Shown one piece after another: positions 24,630-33,142 of a DNA stretch of 64,000 bases. The notes under the pieces are model-generated. The model did not search any database and was not told the DNA's origin. It saw only the letters and a list, made by a program, of their open reading frames with translations. Within the stretch, counting starts at the first letter, position 1, and every line of letters begins with the position of its first letter. The translations under genes were made by a program, and so were the position numbers. Origin of the DNA: Elioraea tepidiphila DSM 17972 (GTDB lineage: Bacteria > Pseudomonadota > Alphaproteobacteria > Acetobacterales > Acetobacteraceae); the NCBI RefSeq assembly GCF_000378465.1, contig NZ_KB899915.1, forward strand, positions 118,577 to 182,576, written 5' to 3'.

Positions 24630-25667
24630 TCAATGCGTCACGATCGCGCCCGTGGGCTGGGGCGTGTCGAACACGTGGTCGGCGAACGCCTCCTCCCACG
24701 TGCCCTGGGTCGCCGCACGGCTATACTCGGTCGCGCGGTTCTCGAAGAAGTTCGTGTGCTCGATCGCGTTCAGCATCTCGTCGAGCCAGGGCAGCGGGTT
24801 CTTCGTCTCGGCATAGATCGGCTCGAGCCCGAGCTGCACCAGCCGGCGGTCGGCGATGAAGCGGATGTAGCGCTTCACCGACGGCGCATCGAGTCCCTCC
24901 ACGCCGCCGAGTTCGAAGGCGAGGTCGATGAAGGCATCCTCGTGGTGCACGATGGTGCGGCAGATCTCGACGATCTCGGCCTTGAGCCCGTCCGTCCAGA
25001 TCTCCGGATTCTCAGTCACGAAGGTGCGGAACAGGCGGATCACGCTGAGGCAGTGCAGCGTCTCGTCGCGCACCGACCATGACACGATCTGGCCCATCCC
25101 CTTCATCTTGTTGAAGCGCGGGAAGTTCATCAGGATCGCGAAGGAGGCGAAGAGCTGCAACCCTTCCGTGAACGCACCGAAGGCGGCGAGCGTCTTGGCG
25201 ATCTCGGCCTTCGAGTCCACCCGGAAGGTCTGCATGTAGTCGTACTTGTCCTTCATCTCCTTGTACTTGAGGAAGGCCTGGTACTCGATCTCGGGCATGC
25301 CGATCGTGTCGAGCAGGTGGGAATAGGCGGCGATGTGGATCGTCTCGATGTTCGAGAACGCCGACAGCATCATCAGCACCTCGGTCGGCTTGAACACCTG
25401 GGCGTAATGTTTCATGTAGCAGTTGTTCACCTCGACATCCGCCTGGGTGAAGAAGCGGAATATCTGGGTGAGCAGGTTGCGCTCGGCCTTGGTCAGCGCC
25501 TTGTGCCAGTCCTTCACATCGTCGGCGAGCGGCACCTCCTCCGGCAGCCAGTGGATGCGCTGCTGGGTGAGCCAGGCGTCATAGGCCCAAGGGTAGCGGA
25601 ACGGCTTGTAGACCGGGTTCTCGGTGAGAAGGTCGAGGTGGCGCGCCGCGCCGTTGTTCTCTGACAT
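24630..25667 (-). CDS. nrdB: Ribonucleoside-diphosphate reductase subunit beta
   Basis: Radical-generating subunit of class I ribonucleotide reductase, 345 aa, cytoplasmic, partner of the NrdA encoded just upstream. The diiron ligands are Asp77, Glu108, His111, Glu168, Glu202 and His205, and the radical tyrosine Tyr115 is present in the ETIHxxxY pattern, so it uses a tyrosyl radical. There is no N-terminal ATP cone. It lies 82 nt downstream of nrdA with a palindromic hairpin in the gap, and its 3' end faces the SDR gene. Confidence 0.93.
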   Translation of the reverse strand: MSENNGAARHLDLLTENPVYKPFRYPWAYDAWLTQQRIHWLPEEVPLADDVKDWHKALTKAERNLLTQIFRFFTQADVEVNNCYMKHYAQVFKPTEVLMMLSAFSNIETIHIAAYSHLLDTIGMPEIEYQAFLKYKEMKDKYDYMQTFRVDSKAEIAKTLAAFGAFTEGLQLFASFAILMNFPRFNKMKGMGQIVSWSVRDETLHCLSVIRLFRTFVTENPEIWTDGLKAEIVEICRTIVHHEDAFIDLAFELGGVEGLDAPSVKRYIRFIADRRLVQLGLEPIYAETKNPLPWLDEMLNAIEHTNFFENRATEYSRAATQGTWEEAFADHVFDTPQPTGAIVTH

Positions 25668-25686
25668 TGCAATCGTTCCTCAATGC

Positions 25687-25725
25687 GGGGGAAAGGGCCG
25701 GAAGGCCCTTTCCCCCGGACCCCCT
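25687..25725 (-). repeat. Palindromic hairpin between nrdA and nrdB
   Basis: GGGGGAAAGGGCC-GGAA-GGCCCTTTCCCCC (25687-25716, 13-bp stem) is flanked by GGACCCCC, the same flank as in the element family. It follows the nrdA stop in the orientation of that gene. The stem has internal A/T bases not shared with the other copies, so it is a divergent member. Confidence 0.65.
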
Positions 25726-25749
25726 ATCCCATGACCTCAGCGCCGGCCT

Positions 25750-27600
25750 TCACTGGCAGGCGAGACACTCCTCGTAGTTCCGCGCCTGCGCGGCCGCCGC
25801 CACCGGCAACGGCGCTGCGTCGTTCGCCGCCTCCACCCGCACCGCCTTCTCGCTCACCGTGTCGGCGCGCTGGATCGACAGCGACCGGCAGTAGTAGAGG
25901 CTCTTCATCCCGCGCTTCCATGCCTGGAAGTGGATCTGATGCAGGTCCCGCTTGTGCACGTTCGCGGGCAGGAACACGTTCACCGACTGGCTCTGGCAGA
26001 TGAAGGGCGTGCGATCGGCTGCATGCTCGATCACCCAGCGCTGGTCGAGCTCATAGGCCGTGCGGAACACCGCCTTCTCGTGCTCGTCGAGGAAGTCGAG
26101 ATGCTGCACCGAGCCCTTGCTGACCGTGATCGAGGTCCAGGTCTCGTCGTCGTCGCGCCCCTTCTCGGCGAGCAGCGACGCGAGCGCGCGGTTGCGCACC
26201 GCGAACGACCCCGACAGCGTCTTCTGCACGAACACATTGGCCGCGATCGGCTCGATGCCGGGCGAGGCATTGCCGGCGATGATGCTGATCGACGCCGTGG
26301 GCGCGATCGCGATCTTGTTCGAGAAGCGCTCCATGATCCCGTAATCGGCGGCATCCGGGCAGGGTCCGCGCTCCTCCGCCAGGACGCGCGAGGCCGCATC
26401 GCACTGCGCCTTGATGTGGCGGAAGATGCGCAGATTCCACACCTTGGCGATCACGCTCTCGAACGGCACGCGCTTGGCCTGCAGGAACGAGTGGAACCCC
26501 ATCACGCCGAGGCCCACCGAGCGCTCGCGCATCGCCGAGTAGCGCGCCCGTTCCATCGTGTCGGGGGCGGTGTCGATGAAGCTCTGCAGCACATTGTCGA
26601 GGAAGCGCATCACGTCCTCGATGAACAGCGGATCGCCGTGCCACGCATCCCAGGTGTCGAGGTTCAGCGACGACAGGCAGCACACCGCCGTGCGCTGCCG
26701 GCCGTGATGGTCGATCCCCGTCGGCAACGTGATCTCGCTGCACAGGTTCGAGGTCTTCACCTCCAGCCCGGCGAGCTTCTGGTGCTCGGGGCGCGCGTTG
26801 TTCACGTGATCGGAGAACACGAGATAGGGCTCGCCGGTCTCGATCCGCGCCGTCAGGATGCGAATCCAGAGCGCGCGCGCCGACACCCGCCGCACCACCG
26901 ACCCGTCCTTCGGGCTGGTGAGCGCCCATGGCTCGTCCGCCTCCACCGCGCGCATGAACGCATCCGGTACCAGGATGCCGTGATGCAGGTTGAGCGCCTT
27001 GCGGTTCGGATCGCCGCCCGTCGGCCGCCTTATCTCGATGAACTCCTCGATCTCCGGATGGCTCACCGGCAGATAGACGGCCGCCGAGCCGCGCCGCAGC
27101 GAGCCCTGGCTGATCGCGAGCGTCAGGCTGTCCATCACGCGGATGAACGGGATCACGCCCGAGGTCTTGCCGACCGCGCCGACCTTCTCGCCGATCGAGC
27201 GCAGATTGCCCCAGTACGAGCCGATGCCGCCGCCCTTGGCGGCGAGCCACACATTCTCGTTCCAGAGCCCGACAATGCCGTCGAGCGAATCGGAGGCCTC
27301 GTTCAGGAAGCACGAGATCGGCAGGCCGCGCGTGGTGCCGCCGTTCGACAGCACAGGGGTCGCCGGCATGAACCAGAGCTTCGACATGTAGTCATAGAGC
27401 CGCTGCGCGTGCGCGGCATCGTCGGCGAAGGCGGAGGCCACGCGCGCGAACAGGTCCTGATACGACTCGCCCGGCATCAGATAGCGGTCGTCCAGCGTCG
27501 CACGGCCGAAATCGGTCAGCAGCGAATCGCGCGTGCGGTCGACCCGCACGGCATGGCGGCCCGGAAGCTGCACGGTATCGAGCGGCACGACATCGAGCAC
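25750..27600 (-). CDS. nrdA: Ribonucleoside-diphosphate reductase subunit alpha
   Basis: Catalytic subunit, 616 aa, reducing ribonucleotides to deoxyribonucleotides. The substrate-redox pair is Cys97 (PISCFLNEASDSL) and Cys307; the active site NLCSE gives Asn285, Cys287 and Glu289; and the C-terminal shuttle CLAC is four residues from the end. The protein starts directly at the ten-strand barrel region: the ~100-residue N-terminal ATP cone of E. coli NrdA is absent, and NrdB has none either. dATP overall-activity control is therefore probably missing. Transcription is likely controlled by NrdR through boxes at 27656-27703. Confidence 0.92.
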   Translation of the reverse strand: MLDVVPLDTVQLPGRHAVRVDRTRDSLLTDFGRATLDDRYLMPGESYQDLFARVASAFADDAAHAQRLYDYMSKLWFMPATPVLSNGGTTRGLPISCFLNEASDSLDGIVGLWNENVWLAAKGGGIGSYWGNLRSIGEKVGAVGKTSGVIPFIRVMDSLTLAISQGSLRRGSAAVYLPVSHPEIEEFIEIRRPTGGDPNRKALNLHHGILVPDAFMRAVEADEPWALTSPKDGSVVRRVSARALWIRILTARIETGEPYLVFSDHVNNARPEHQKLAGLEVKTSNLCSEITLPTGIDHHGRQRTAVCCLSSLNLDTWDAWHGDPLFIEDVMRFLDNVLQSFIDTAPDTMERARYSAMRERSVGLGVMGFHSFLQAKRVPFESVIAKVWNLRIFRHIKAQCDAASRVLAEERGPCPDAADYGIMERFSNKIAIAPTASISIIAGNASPGIEPIAANVFVQKTLSGSFAVRNRALASLLAEKGRDDDETWTSITVSKGSVQHLDFLDEHEKAVFRTAYELDQRWVIEHAADRTPFICQSQSVNVFLPANVHKRDLHQIHFQAWKRGMKSLYYCRSLSIQRADTVSEKAVRVEAANDAAPLPVAAAAQARNYEECLACQ

Positions 27601-27655
27601 GAACGGTCCCTCCCACGGCGACGGGGTCCGGATTGACGCACAACTACCGGGCGAG

Positions 27656-27671
27656 GATCAAGATGTTGGGG
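27656..27671 (-). promoter_or_regulatory. NrdR-like box, proximal to nrdA
   Basis: GATCAAGATGTTGGGG has the core CAAGATGTTG, which matches the conserved C-w-A-n-A-T-n-T-w-G of NrdR boxes at every core position. It lies 56 nt upstream of the nrdA start codon. Its partner is 32 bp further upstream, the three-turn spacing typical of tandem NrdR sites. Confidence 0.65.
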
Positions 27672-27687
27672 GATGGACTCTACTGAC

Positions 27688-27703
27688 ACACGAGATGCGG
27701 TAG
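27688..27703 (-). promoter_or_regulatory. NrdR-like box, distal to nrdA
   Basis: ACACGAGATGCGGTAG keeps the ACAC flank and the central AGAT of the NrdR consensus but is degenerate on its other side (CGAGATGCGG core). Its spacing of exactly 32 bp from the proximal box is the main support. NrdR represses ribonucleotide reductase genes when dATP is high; the nrdR gene is not in this window. Confidence 0.55.
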
Positions 27704-27996
27704 ATGTACGTGACTTGTCCACAACATGCGCGGAGACGCATACCGGCTCGCCCAACCGAAGTTCTTGTTATGTTCACGAGCGCGGCCCCGAGCGTCAACC
27801 CGGCGCGGCATTCATCCCCACGATCCCCGCAATCCGCGGCAACGGCAGTGTCGTCCCCGCCATCCACAGGCCGATCGATCCACAGGTCGCTTCCGCCGCG
27901 CGGTGCCCGGCCACAGGGCGCCGCGCGCGATCACGACCGCGTTCGCGTCGGGGCGCCGTGACCGCCAAACATTCGAATCCGCTGAGTGCCGGGCGC

Positions 27997-28072
27997 TGGT
28001 GGAGCCAAGGGGAGTCGAACCCCTGACCTCGTGAATGCCATTCACGCGCTCTCCCAACTGAGCTATGGCCCC
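27997..28072 (-). tRNA. tRNA-Ala (GGC)
   Basis: A complete 76-nt cloverleaf read on the minus strand: 5' GGGGCCA pairs with TGGCTCC, followed by an encoded ACCA tail. The acceptor stem carries the G3-U70 wobble pair that is the alanine identity element. The anticodon stem CGTGA/TCACG encloses the loop ATGGCAT with anticodon GGC (28037-28039). The T arm GGGGTTCGACTCCCC is standard. Confidence 0.95.
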
Positions 28073-28186
28073 AGCCGGCAGGGCGCGGACCATACCCACA
28101 CGCCCCCCGCCCCGCAAGCCCGACCACGCGCTTGCCGACCCGCCCCGCAGCCCGCGACTATCACCGCTCCCGAGGGGAGGAGACGG

Positions 28187-30139
28187 ATGAGCGAAATCCT
28201 GTGGCAACCCGACGCCGAACGCATCGCCGCAACCAACCTGTCGGCCTTCCGCCTCTGGCTCGCCACCACCCGCAACACCCCGCTGCCCGACTACCCCGCC
28301 CTCTGGCGCTGGTCGGTCGAGGACATCCCCGGGTTCTGGACCGCGCTCTGGGACTTCGCCCACCTCATCGGCGAACGCGGCCCCACCGCGCTCGAGAACC
28401 CCACCGCCATGCCGGGGGCGCGGTTCTTCCCCGACTCGCGGCTCTGCTATGCCGAGACCATCCTGCGCCATGCCGGCGATACGCCGGCCATCATCTTCCG
28501 CGGCGAGGACGGAACCCGCATCGCCTGGTCGCGCGACGAACTCCGCGCCCAGGCCGCGGGCTTCGCCGCCGGCCTCGCCCGGCTCGGCCTGTTCACCGGC
28601 GAGCGCGTCGCCGCCTACTTGCCGAACATCCCCCACGGCATCGCGGCGATGCTCGGCACCAATGCCGCCGGCGGCACCTGGTCCTCGTGCAGCCCCGATT
28701 TCGGCCCCGCCGGCGTGCTCGACCGCTTCGGCCAGATCGAACCGACCGTGCTGGTCGCCGCCGACGGCTACCGCTACGGCGGCAAGACCTTCCGCAACGC
28801 GGCGCGCATCCGCGAGGTGATGGCCGGGCTGCCGAGCGTGAAGCGCCTGGTGATCGTGCCCTTCATCGACGACGCCGAGGCGCTGGAGATCCCCCGGGCC
28901 CTGCGCTGGGACGATTTCTGCGTCGCAGGCGCGCCGCTCGACTACCGGCGCCTGCCCTTCGACCATCCGCTCTACATCCTGTACTCCTCCGGAACGACCG
29001 GCAGGCCGAAATGCATCGTGCATGGCGCCGGCGGGGTGCTGCTGAAACATGCCTGCGAGCACCTGCTGCACACCGACCTCAAGCCCGATGACCGGCTGTT
29101 CTACTTCACCACGCTGGGCTGGATGATGTGGAACTGGCAGGTCTCGGGGCTGATGGCGGGTGCGACGCTGCTGCTGTTCGACGGCAACCCGTTCCATCCC
29201 TCGCCGGGCGCGCTGTTCGACATCGCCGAGCAGGAGCGCATGACCATCTTCGGCACCTCGGCGAAGTACATCGACGGCATCGCCAAGGCCGGGCTGAAGC
29301 CGCGCGAGACGCACGACCTCTCGGCGCTGCGGGCCATGCTCTCCACCGGCAGCCCGCTCGCGCCCGAGAGCTTCGACTACGTCTATCGCGACGTGAAACG
29401 CGATCTCGGCCTCTACTCGATCTCGGGCGGCACCGACATCGTCGGCTGCTTCGCGCTCGGCAACCCGGTCGCGCCGGTGCGGCGCGGCGAGCTCTCGACG
29501 CGGGCGCTGGGCTGCGCGGTCGAGGTGTTCGACGAGCGCGGCGCTCCCGTGCGCGGGCAGAAGGGCGAGCTCGTCTGCCTGAAGCCCTTCCCCTCGATGC
29601 CGGTGATGTTCTGGAACGATCCGGACGGCGCACGCTACCGCGCGGCCTATTTCGAGCGCTTCCCCGGCGTGTGGCACCACGGCGACTGGTGCGAGCTGAT
29701 CGAGCACGAGGACGGCACGGCGGGGCTGGTGATCACCGGCCGCTCCGACGCCGTGCTGAACCCGGGCGGGGTGCGCATCGGCACCGCCGAGATCTACCGC
29801 CAGGTCGAGACCCTGCCCGAGATCCAGGAGGCGCTGGTGATCGGCCAGGACTGGGACAACGACGTGCGCGTGGTGCTGTTCGTGCGCATGAGGGACGGGC
29901 ACGTGCTGGACGACGAGCTGCGCAACCGCATCCGCCGCACCATCCGCGAGAACGCCTCGCCGCGCCACGTGCCGGCGAAGATCATCGCGATCGCCGACAT
30001 CCCGCGCACGCGCTCGGGCAAGATCACCGAGCTTGCGGTGCGCGACGTCGTGCATGGACGGCCGGTGAAGAACGTCGAGGCGCTGGCGAACCCCGAGGCG
30101 CTGGAGCTCTACCGCAACCTGCCGGAGCTCGCGCAGTAG
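28187..30139 (+). CDS. Acetoacetyl-CoA synthetase (acetoacetate-CoA ligase)
   Basis: Adenylate-forming ligase of 650 aa activating acetoacetate with ATP and CoA, usually in ketone-body or polyhydroxybutyrate metabolism. The N-terminal ACAS domain with FPDSRLCYAE is characteristic, followed by the P-loop YSSGTTGRPK, the motif SISGGTDIVGCF and the C-terminal RSGKITE with the catalytic lysine. Length matches the family. ATG 28187 follows GGGGAGGAGACGG; the upstream part of the open frame overlaps the tRNA. The next gene starts 11 nt downstream. Confidence 0.9.
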   Translation: MSEILWQPDAERIAATNLSAFRLWLATTRNTPLPDYPALWRWSVEDIPGFWTALWDFAHLIGERGPTALENPTAMPGARFFPDSRLCYAETILRHAGDTPAIIFRGEDGTRIAWSRDELRAQAAGFAAGLARLGLFTGERVAAYLPNIPHGIAAMLGTNAAGGTWSSCSPDFGPAGVLDRFGQIEPTVLVAADGYRYGGKTFRNAARIREVMAGLPSVKRLVIVPFIDDAEALEIPRALRWDDFCVAGAPLDYRRLPFDHPLYILYSSGTTGRPKCIVHGAGGVLLKHACEHLLHTDLKPDDRLFYFTTLGWMMWNWQVSGLMAGATLLLFDGNPFHPSPGALFDIAEQERMTIFGTSAKYIDGIAKAGLKPRETHDLSALRAMLSTGSPLAPESFDYVYRDVKRDLGLYSISGGTDIVGCFALGNPVAPVRRGELSTRALGCAVEVFDERGAPVRGQKGELVCLKPFPSMPVMFWNDPDGARYRAAYFERFPGVWHHGDWCELIEHEDGTAGLVITGRSDAVLNPGGVRIGTAEIYRQVETLPEIQEALVIGQDWDNDVRVVLFVRMRDGHVLDDELRNRIRRTIRENASPRHVPAKIIAIADIPRTRSGKITELAVRDVVHGRPVKNVEALANPEALELYRNLPELAQ

Positions 30140-30150
30140 CGGCGCGGTTC

Positions 30151-32391
30151 GTGCGCGCGGACGGATCCCCCGCCGTCAAGGATGTCGTGCTGGTCGGCGC
30201 CGGCCACGCCCATGTCCAGGTGCTGCGCCGCTTCGCGATGCGCCCGCTGCCCGGCGTGCGGCTGACCCTGATCAGCCGCGAGCTGCACACGCCCTATTCC
30301 GGCATGCTGCCCGGCCTGATCGCCGGCCATTACCGCTTCGACGACGCGCATATCGATACCGCCCCGCTCGCCCGTTTCGCCGGCGCACGGCTGTACGGCG
30401 ACGAGGTGACCGGGCTCGATCTCGCGCGCCGGCTGGTGCTCTGCCGGCAGCGCCCGCCGGTGCCCTACGACATCCTCTCGCTCGACATCGGCTCGCGGCC
30501 GAACACCGGGGCGGTGCCCGGCGCGGCCGAGCACGCGATCCCGGTCAAGCCGATCGACGGCTTCCTCGCCCGCTTCGAGGCGCTGCGCGCGCGCGTGCTC
30601 GCCGGGCGATCGCGCCGCGTGCTGGTGGTCGGCGGCGGCGCCGGCGGGGTCGAGCTGCTGCTCGCACTCGAACACCGACTGCGCCGCGATCTCGCCGCGA
30701 CGGGCGATGACGCCGCACTCGGCTGCACCCTGGTCGCCGGTGCGACCGGGCTGCTGCCGGCCTTCCCGCGCGCCTTCCGCGATCGCTTCGTTGCCGTGCT
30801 GGAACGGCGCGGCATCGCGCTGCACGAGGGCGCGCGCGTCGCCGCGGTGGAGCCCGGCGCGGTCATGCTCGACGACGGGCGCGGCCGCATCCCGGCCGAC
30901 GAGATCCTCTGGACCACCGAAGCCTCCCCGGCCGGCTGGCTCGCCGGGACGGGCCTCGCGCTCGACGCGCAAGGCTTCGTCCGCGTCGATGCGACGCTGC
31001 GCGCGGCAGGACGCGACGATGTGTTCGCCGCCGGCGACACGATCGCCTTCGACCCGCACCCGCTTCCGCGCTCGGGCGTCTATGCCGTGCGCGCCGGGCC
31101 GGTGCTGGCGGACAACATCCGCGCCGCACTGACCGGGCAGCGGCTGCGCCCGTACCGCCCGCAGCGCGACGCGCTCTACATCGTCTCCACCGGCGCGAAG
31201 CATGCGATCGCCACGCGCAACGGTCTCACCGTCGCGGGCGACTGGGTGTGGCGCTGGAAGGACTGGATCGACCGGCGCTTCATGCGCCGCTTCATCGCGC
31301 TGCCAGCGATGCCCGCGCCGCCGGCGGACGCGCCGCGCGCCGACGCCATGCGCTGCGGCGGCTGCGGCGCCAAGCTCGGCGCCACCACGCTCGCGCGCGT
31401 CCTCGGCGGCCTTGCGCCTGCGCCGAACCCGGACGTTCTCGTCGGGCTCGACGCGCCCGACGATGCCGCGGTGGTCGAGACCGGCGGGCCGCTGCTTGCC
31501 GTGCACACCGTCGATCATTTCCGCGCCATGATCGACGATCCCTGGCGCTTCGGCATGATCGCGGCCAACCACGCGCTCGGCGACATCCACGCGATGGGTG
31601 CGAAGCCGCACACCGCGCTCGCGATCGCGACCGTGCCGTTCGGCGACGAGGCGAAGGTCGAGGCCGATCTCGCGGCGATGCTCGCGGGCGCGAACGCGAT
31701 GCTGCGCGCTTCCGGCTGCGCGCTGGTCGGCGGGCACACGGGCGAGGGTGCCGAACTCGCGCTCGGCTTCGCGGTCGAAGGCCGCGTTTCGCGCGACGCG
31801 CTGATGCGCAAGGGCGGGCTGGTGCCCGGCGACGTGCTCGTGCTGACCAAGGCGATCGGCACGGGCGTGGTGCTCGCGGGCCACATGCGCGGGCTCGCGC
31901 GAGCGCGCTGGCTCGAGGCGACGCTCGTCGCGATGTGCGTCCCGTCCGGCCCCGCCGCCGCGATCCTCGCCGCGCATGGCGCGCGCGGCATGACCGATGT
32001 CACCGGCTTCGGCCTGATCGGCCACCTCGTCGAGATGACGCGCGCGAGCGGCGTGGGCGCGGAACTCGTGCTCGACCGCATCCCCGTGTTGCCGGGCGCG
32101 CGCGAGCTCGCGGCGCGCGGTGTCGCCTCGTCGCTGCTGCCGCAGAACCTGCGGCTGCGCGAGGCGATCCGCGATCCGGCGGACGCCGAGGCGCTGCCGA
32201 TGTTTCCGCTGCTGTTCGATCCGCAGACCGCCGGCGGCCTGCTGGCGGGCGTGCCCGCCGAACGCGCGGACGCCTGCGTGACCGCGCTGTGCGCGGCGGG
32301 CTACGCCGAGGCCGCCGTCATCGGCACGGTGCGGCCGCGCGCCGACGGCGCACCGCCGATCACCCTGCGCGCCTCGGCCGACGCGGCCTGA
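30151..32391 (+). CDS. selD: Bifunctional FAD/NAD(P)-oxidoreductase - selenide, water dikinase fusion
   Basis: Fusion of 746 aa. Residues ~10-385 form a pyridine nucleotide-disulfide oxidoreductase (VGAGHAHV FAD loop at 15-22; VVGGGAGG NAD loop near 159-166). Residues ~400-746 form SelD, which makes selenophosphate from selenide and ATP. Catalytic Cys405 and Lys408 (GGCGAK) are kept, so the kinase half should be active. GTG 30151 is the likely start. The fusion is known from cyanobacteria and proteobacteria; the N-terminal half may supply selenide. No selA, selB or selenoprotein gene is in the window. Confidence 0.88.
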   Translation: MRADGSPAVKDVVLVGAGHAHVQVLRRFAMRPLPGVRLTLISRELHTPYSGMLPGLIAGHYRFDDAHIDTAPLARFAGARLYGDEVTGLDLARRLVLCRQRPPVPYDILSLDIGSRPNTGAVPGAAEHAIPVKPIDGFLARFEALRARVLAGRSRRVLVVGGGAGGVELLLALEHRLRRDLAATGDDAALGCTLVAGATGLLPAFPRAFRDRFVAVLERRGIALHEGARVAAVEPGAVMLDDGRGRIPADEILWTTEASPAGWLAGTGLALDAQGFVRVDATLRAAGRDDVFAAGDTIAFDPHPLPRSGVYAVRAGPVLADNIRAALTGQRLRPYRPQRDALYIVSTGAKHAIATRNGLTVAGDWVWRWKDWIDRRFMRRFIALPAMPAPPADAPRADAMRCGGCGAKLGATTLARVLGGLAPAPNPDVLVGLDAPDDAAVVETGGPLLAVHTVDHFRAMIDDPWRFGMIAANHALGDIHAMGAKPHTALAIATVPFGDEAKVEADLAAMLAGANAMLRASGCALVGGHTGEGAELALGFAVEGRVSRDALMRKGGLVPGDVLVLTKAIGTGVVLAGHMRGLARARWLEATLVAMCVPSGPAAAILAAHGARGMTDVTGFGLIGHLVEMTRASGVGAELVLDRIPVLPGARELAARGVASSLLPQNLRLREAIRDPADAEALPMFPLLFDPQTAGGLLAGVPAERADACVTALCAAGYAEAAVIGTVRPRADGAPPITLRASADAA

Positions 32392-32397
32392 CGCGGC

Positions 32398-32994
32398 TCA
32401 GCCGAACAGCTTCGCCGCGACCTCGGCGACGCGCTTGCCCTGGAACTTCGCGACCGCGAGCTCCTGCGGCAGCGCCTGGCGCTCGCCCTTCGGCCCGGCG
32501 ATCATGCCGGCCCCGTACGGGCTGCCGCCTTTCACCACCGAGAGGTCCGAGAGTTCCGGCGCGCCATAGCCGGGCGGCACATAGACCATGCCGTGGTGCA
32601 GCAGGGTCACCATCAGCGTCAGGATGGTGCTCTCGTTGCCGCCGCCGACCGCGGTCGAGGTGAAGACCGAGCCGACCTTGCCGAACAGCTTGCCCTGGTA
32701 CCAGAGACCGCCGGTCTGATCGAGGAAGTTGCGCATCTGCGCCGCCGCGTTGCCGAACCGCGTGGGCGCGCCGAACACGATCGCATCGTAGTCCGGCAGT
32801 TCCTCGACCGTGGCGACCGGGGCGGCCTGGTCGAGCTTCGCGCCCGCCGCCTTGGCGACGCCCTCAGGCATCAGTTCGGGCACGCGCTTGATGGTCACGG
32901 CCGCACCGGCCTCGCGCGCGCCCTCGGCGACCGCCTGGGCCAGCGTCTCCACGTGGCCGTACATCGAGTAGTAGAGGACGAGCACCTTCGCCAT
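32398..32994 (-). CDS. wrbA: NAD(P)H:quinone oxidoreductase WrbA type
   Basis: Flavodoxin-like FMN protein of 198 aa performing two-electron quinone reduction in the cytoplasm. The N-terminal phosphate loop [12 protein letters not shown] (about residues 8-19) replaces the usual flavodoxin T/S pattern, and FGAPTRFGN and [16 protein letters not shown] are WrbA hallmarks. Length agrees with the family. It is convergent with the SelD fusion gene (6-nt gap) and divergent from the amidohydrolase gene. Confidence 0.9.
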   Translation of the reverse strand: MAKVLVLYYSMYGHVETLAQAVAEGAREAGAAVTIKRVPELMPEGVAKAAGAKLDQAAPVATVEELPDYDAIVFGAPTRFGNAAAQMRNFLDQTGGLWYQGKLFGKVGSVFTSTAVGGGNESTILTLMVTLLHHGMVYVPPGYGAPELSDLSVVKGGSPYGAGMIAGPKGERQALPQELAVAKFQGKRVAEVAAKLFG

Positions 32995-33142
32995 GATCCG
33001 CTCCCGTTGGATGTGTCGCGCGCTATCTGGCCGCGCCGCGGCATCGGGTCCAGATCATCGGCGCGATGGAGCGGATCGGCACGGCCGATGCAGCCGGCCC
33101 GGTTGGCACGGCCGGACCCATGGTGCAGGGTCGGGGCGAGGC

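Larger units (their letters stand above)
27601..27996. other. Gene-free region between nrdA and tRNA-Ala
   Basis: This 396-nt stretch has clearly lower GC in its first half than its surroundings and no convincing gene. It holds the two NrdR-like boxes, one near-perfect DnaA-box-like TTGTCCACA (27715-27723), and two more TCCACA motifs around 27863-27885. Frames that cross it are short shadows of arginine-rich composition. Confidence 0.6.

Noticed and set aside
27601..27996. Replication origin in the low-GC nrdA/tRNA gap
   Set aside because: Only one good DnaA-box-like site, no AT-rich unwinding repeat and no dnaA, hemE or parAB neighbours; treated as regulatory DNA.
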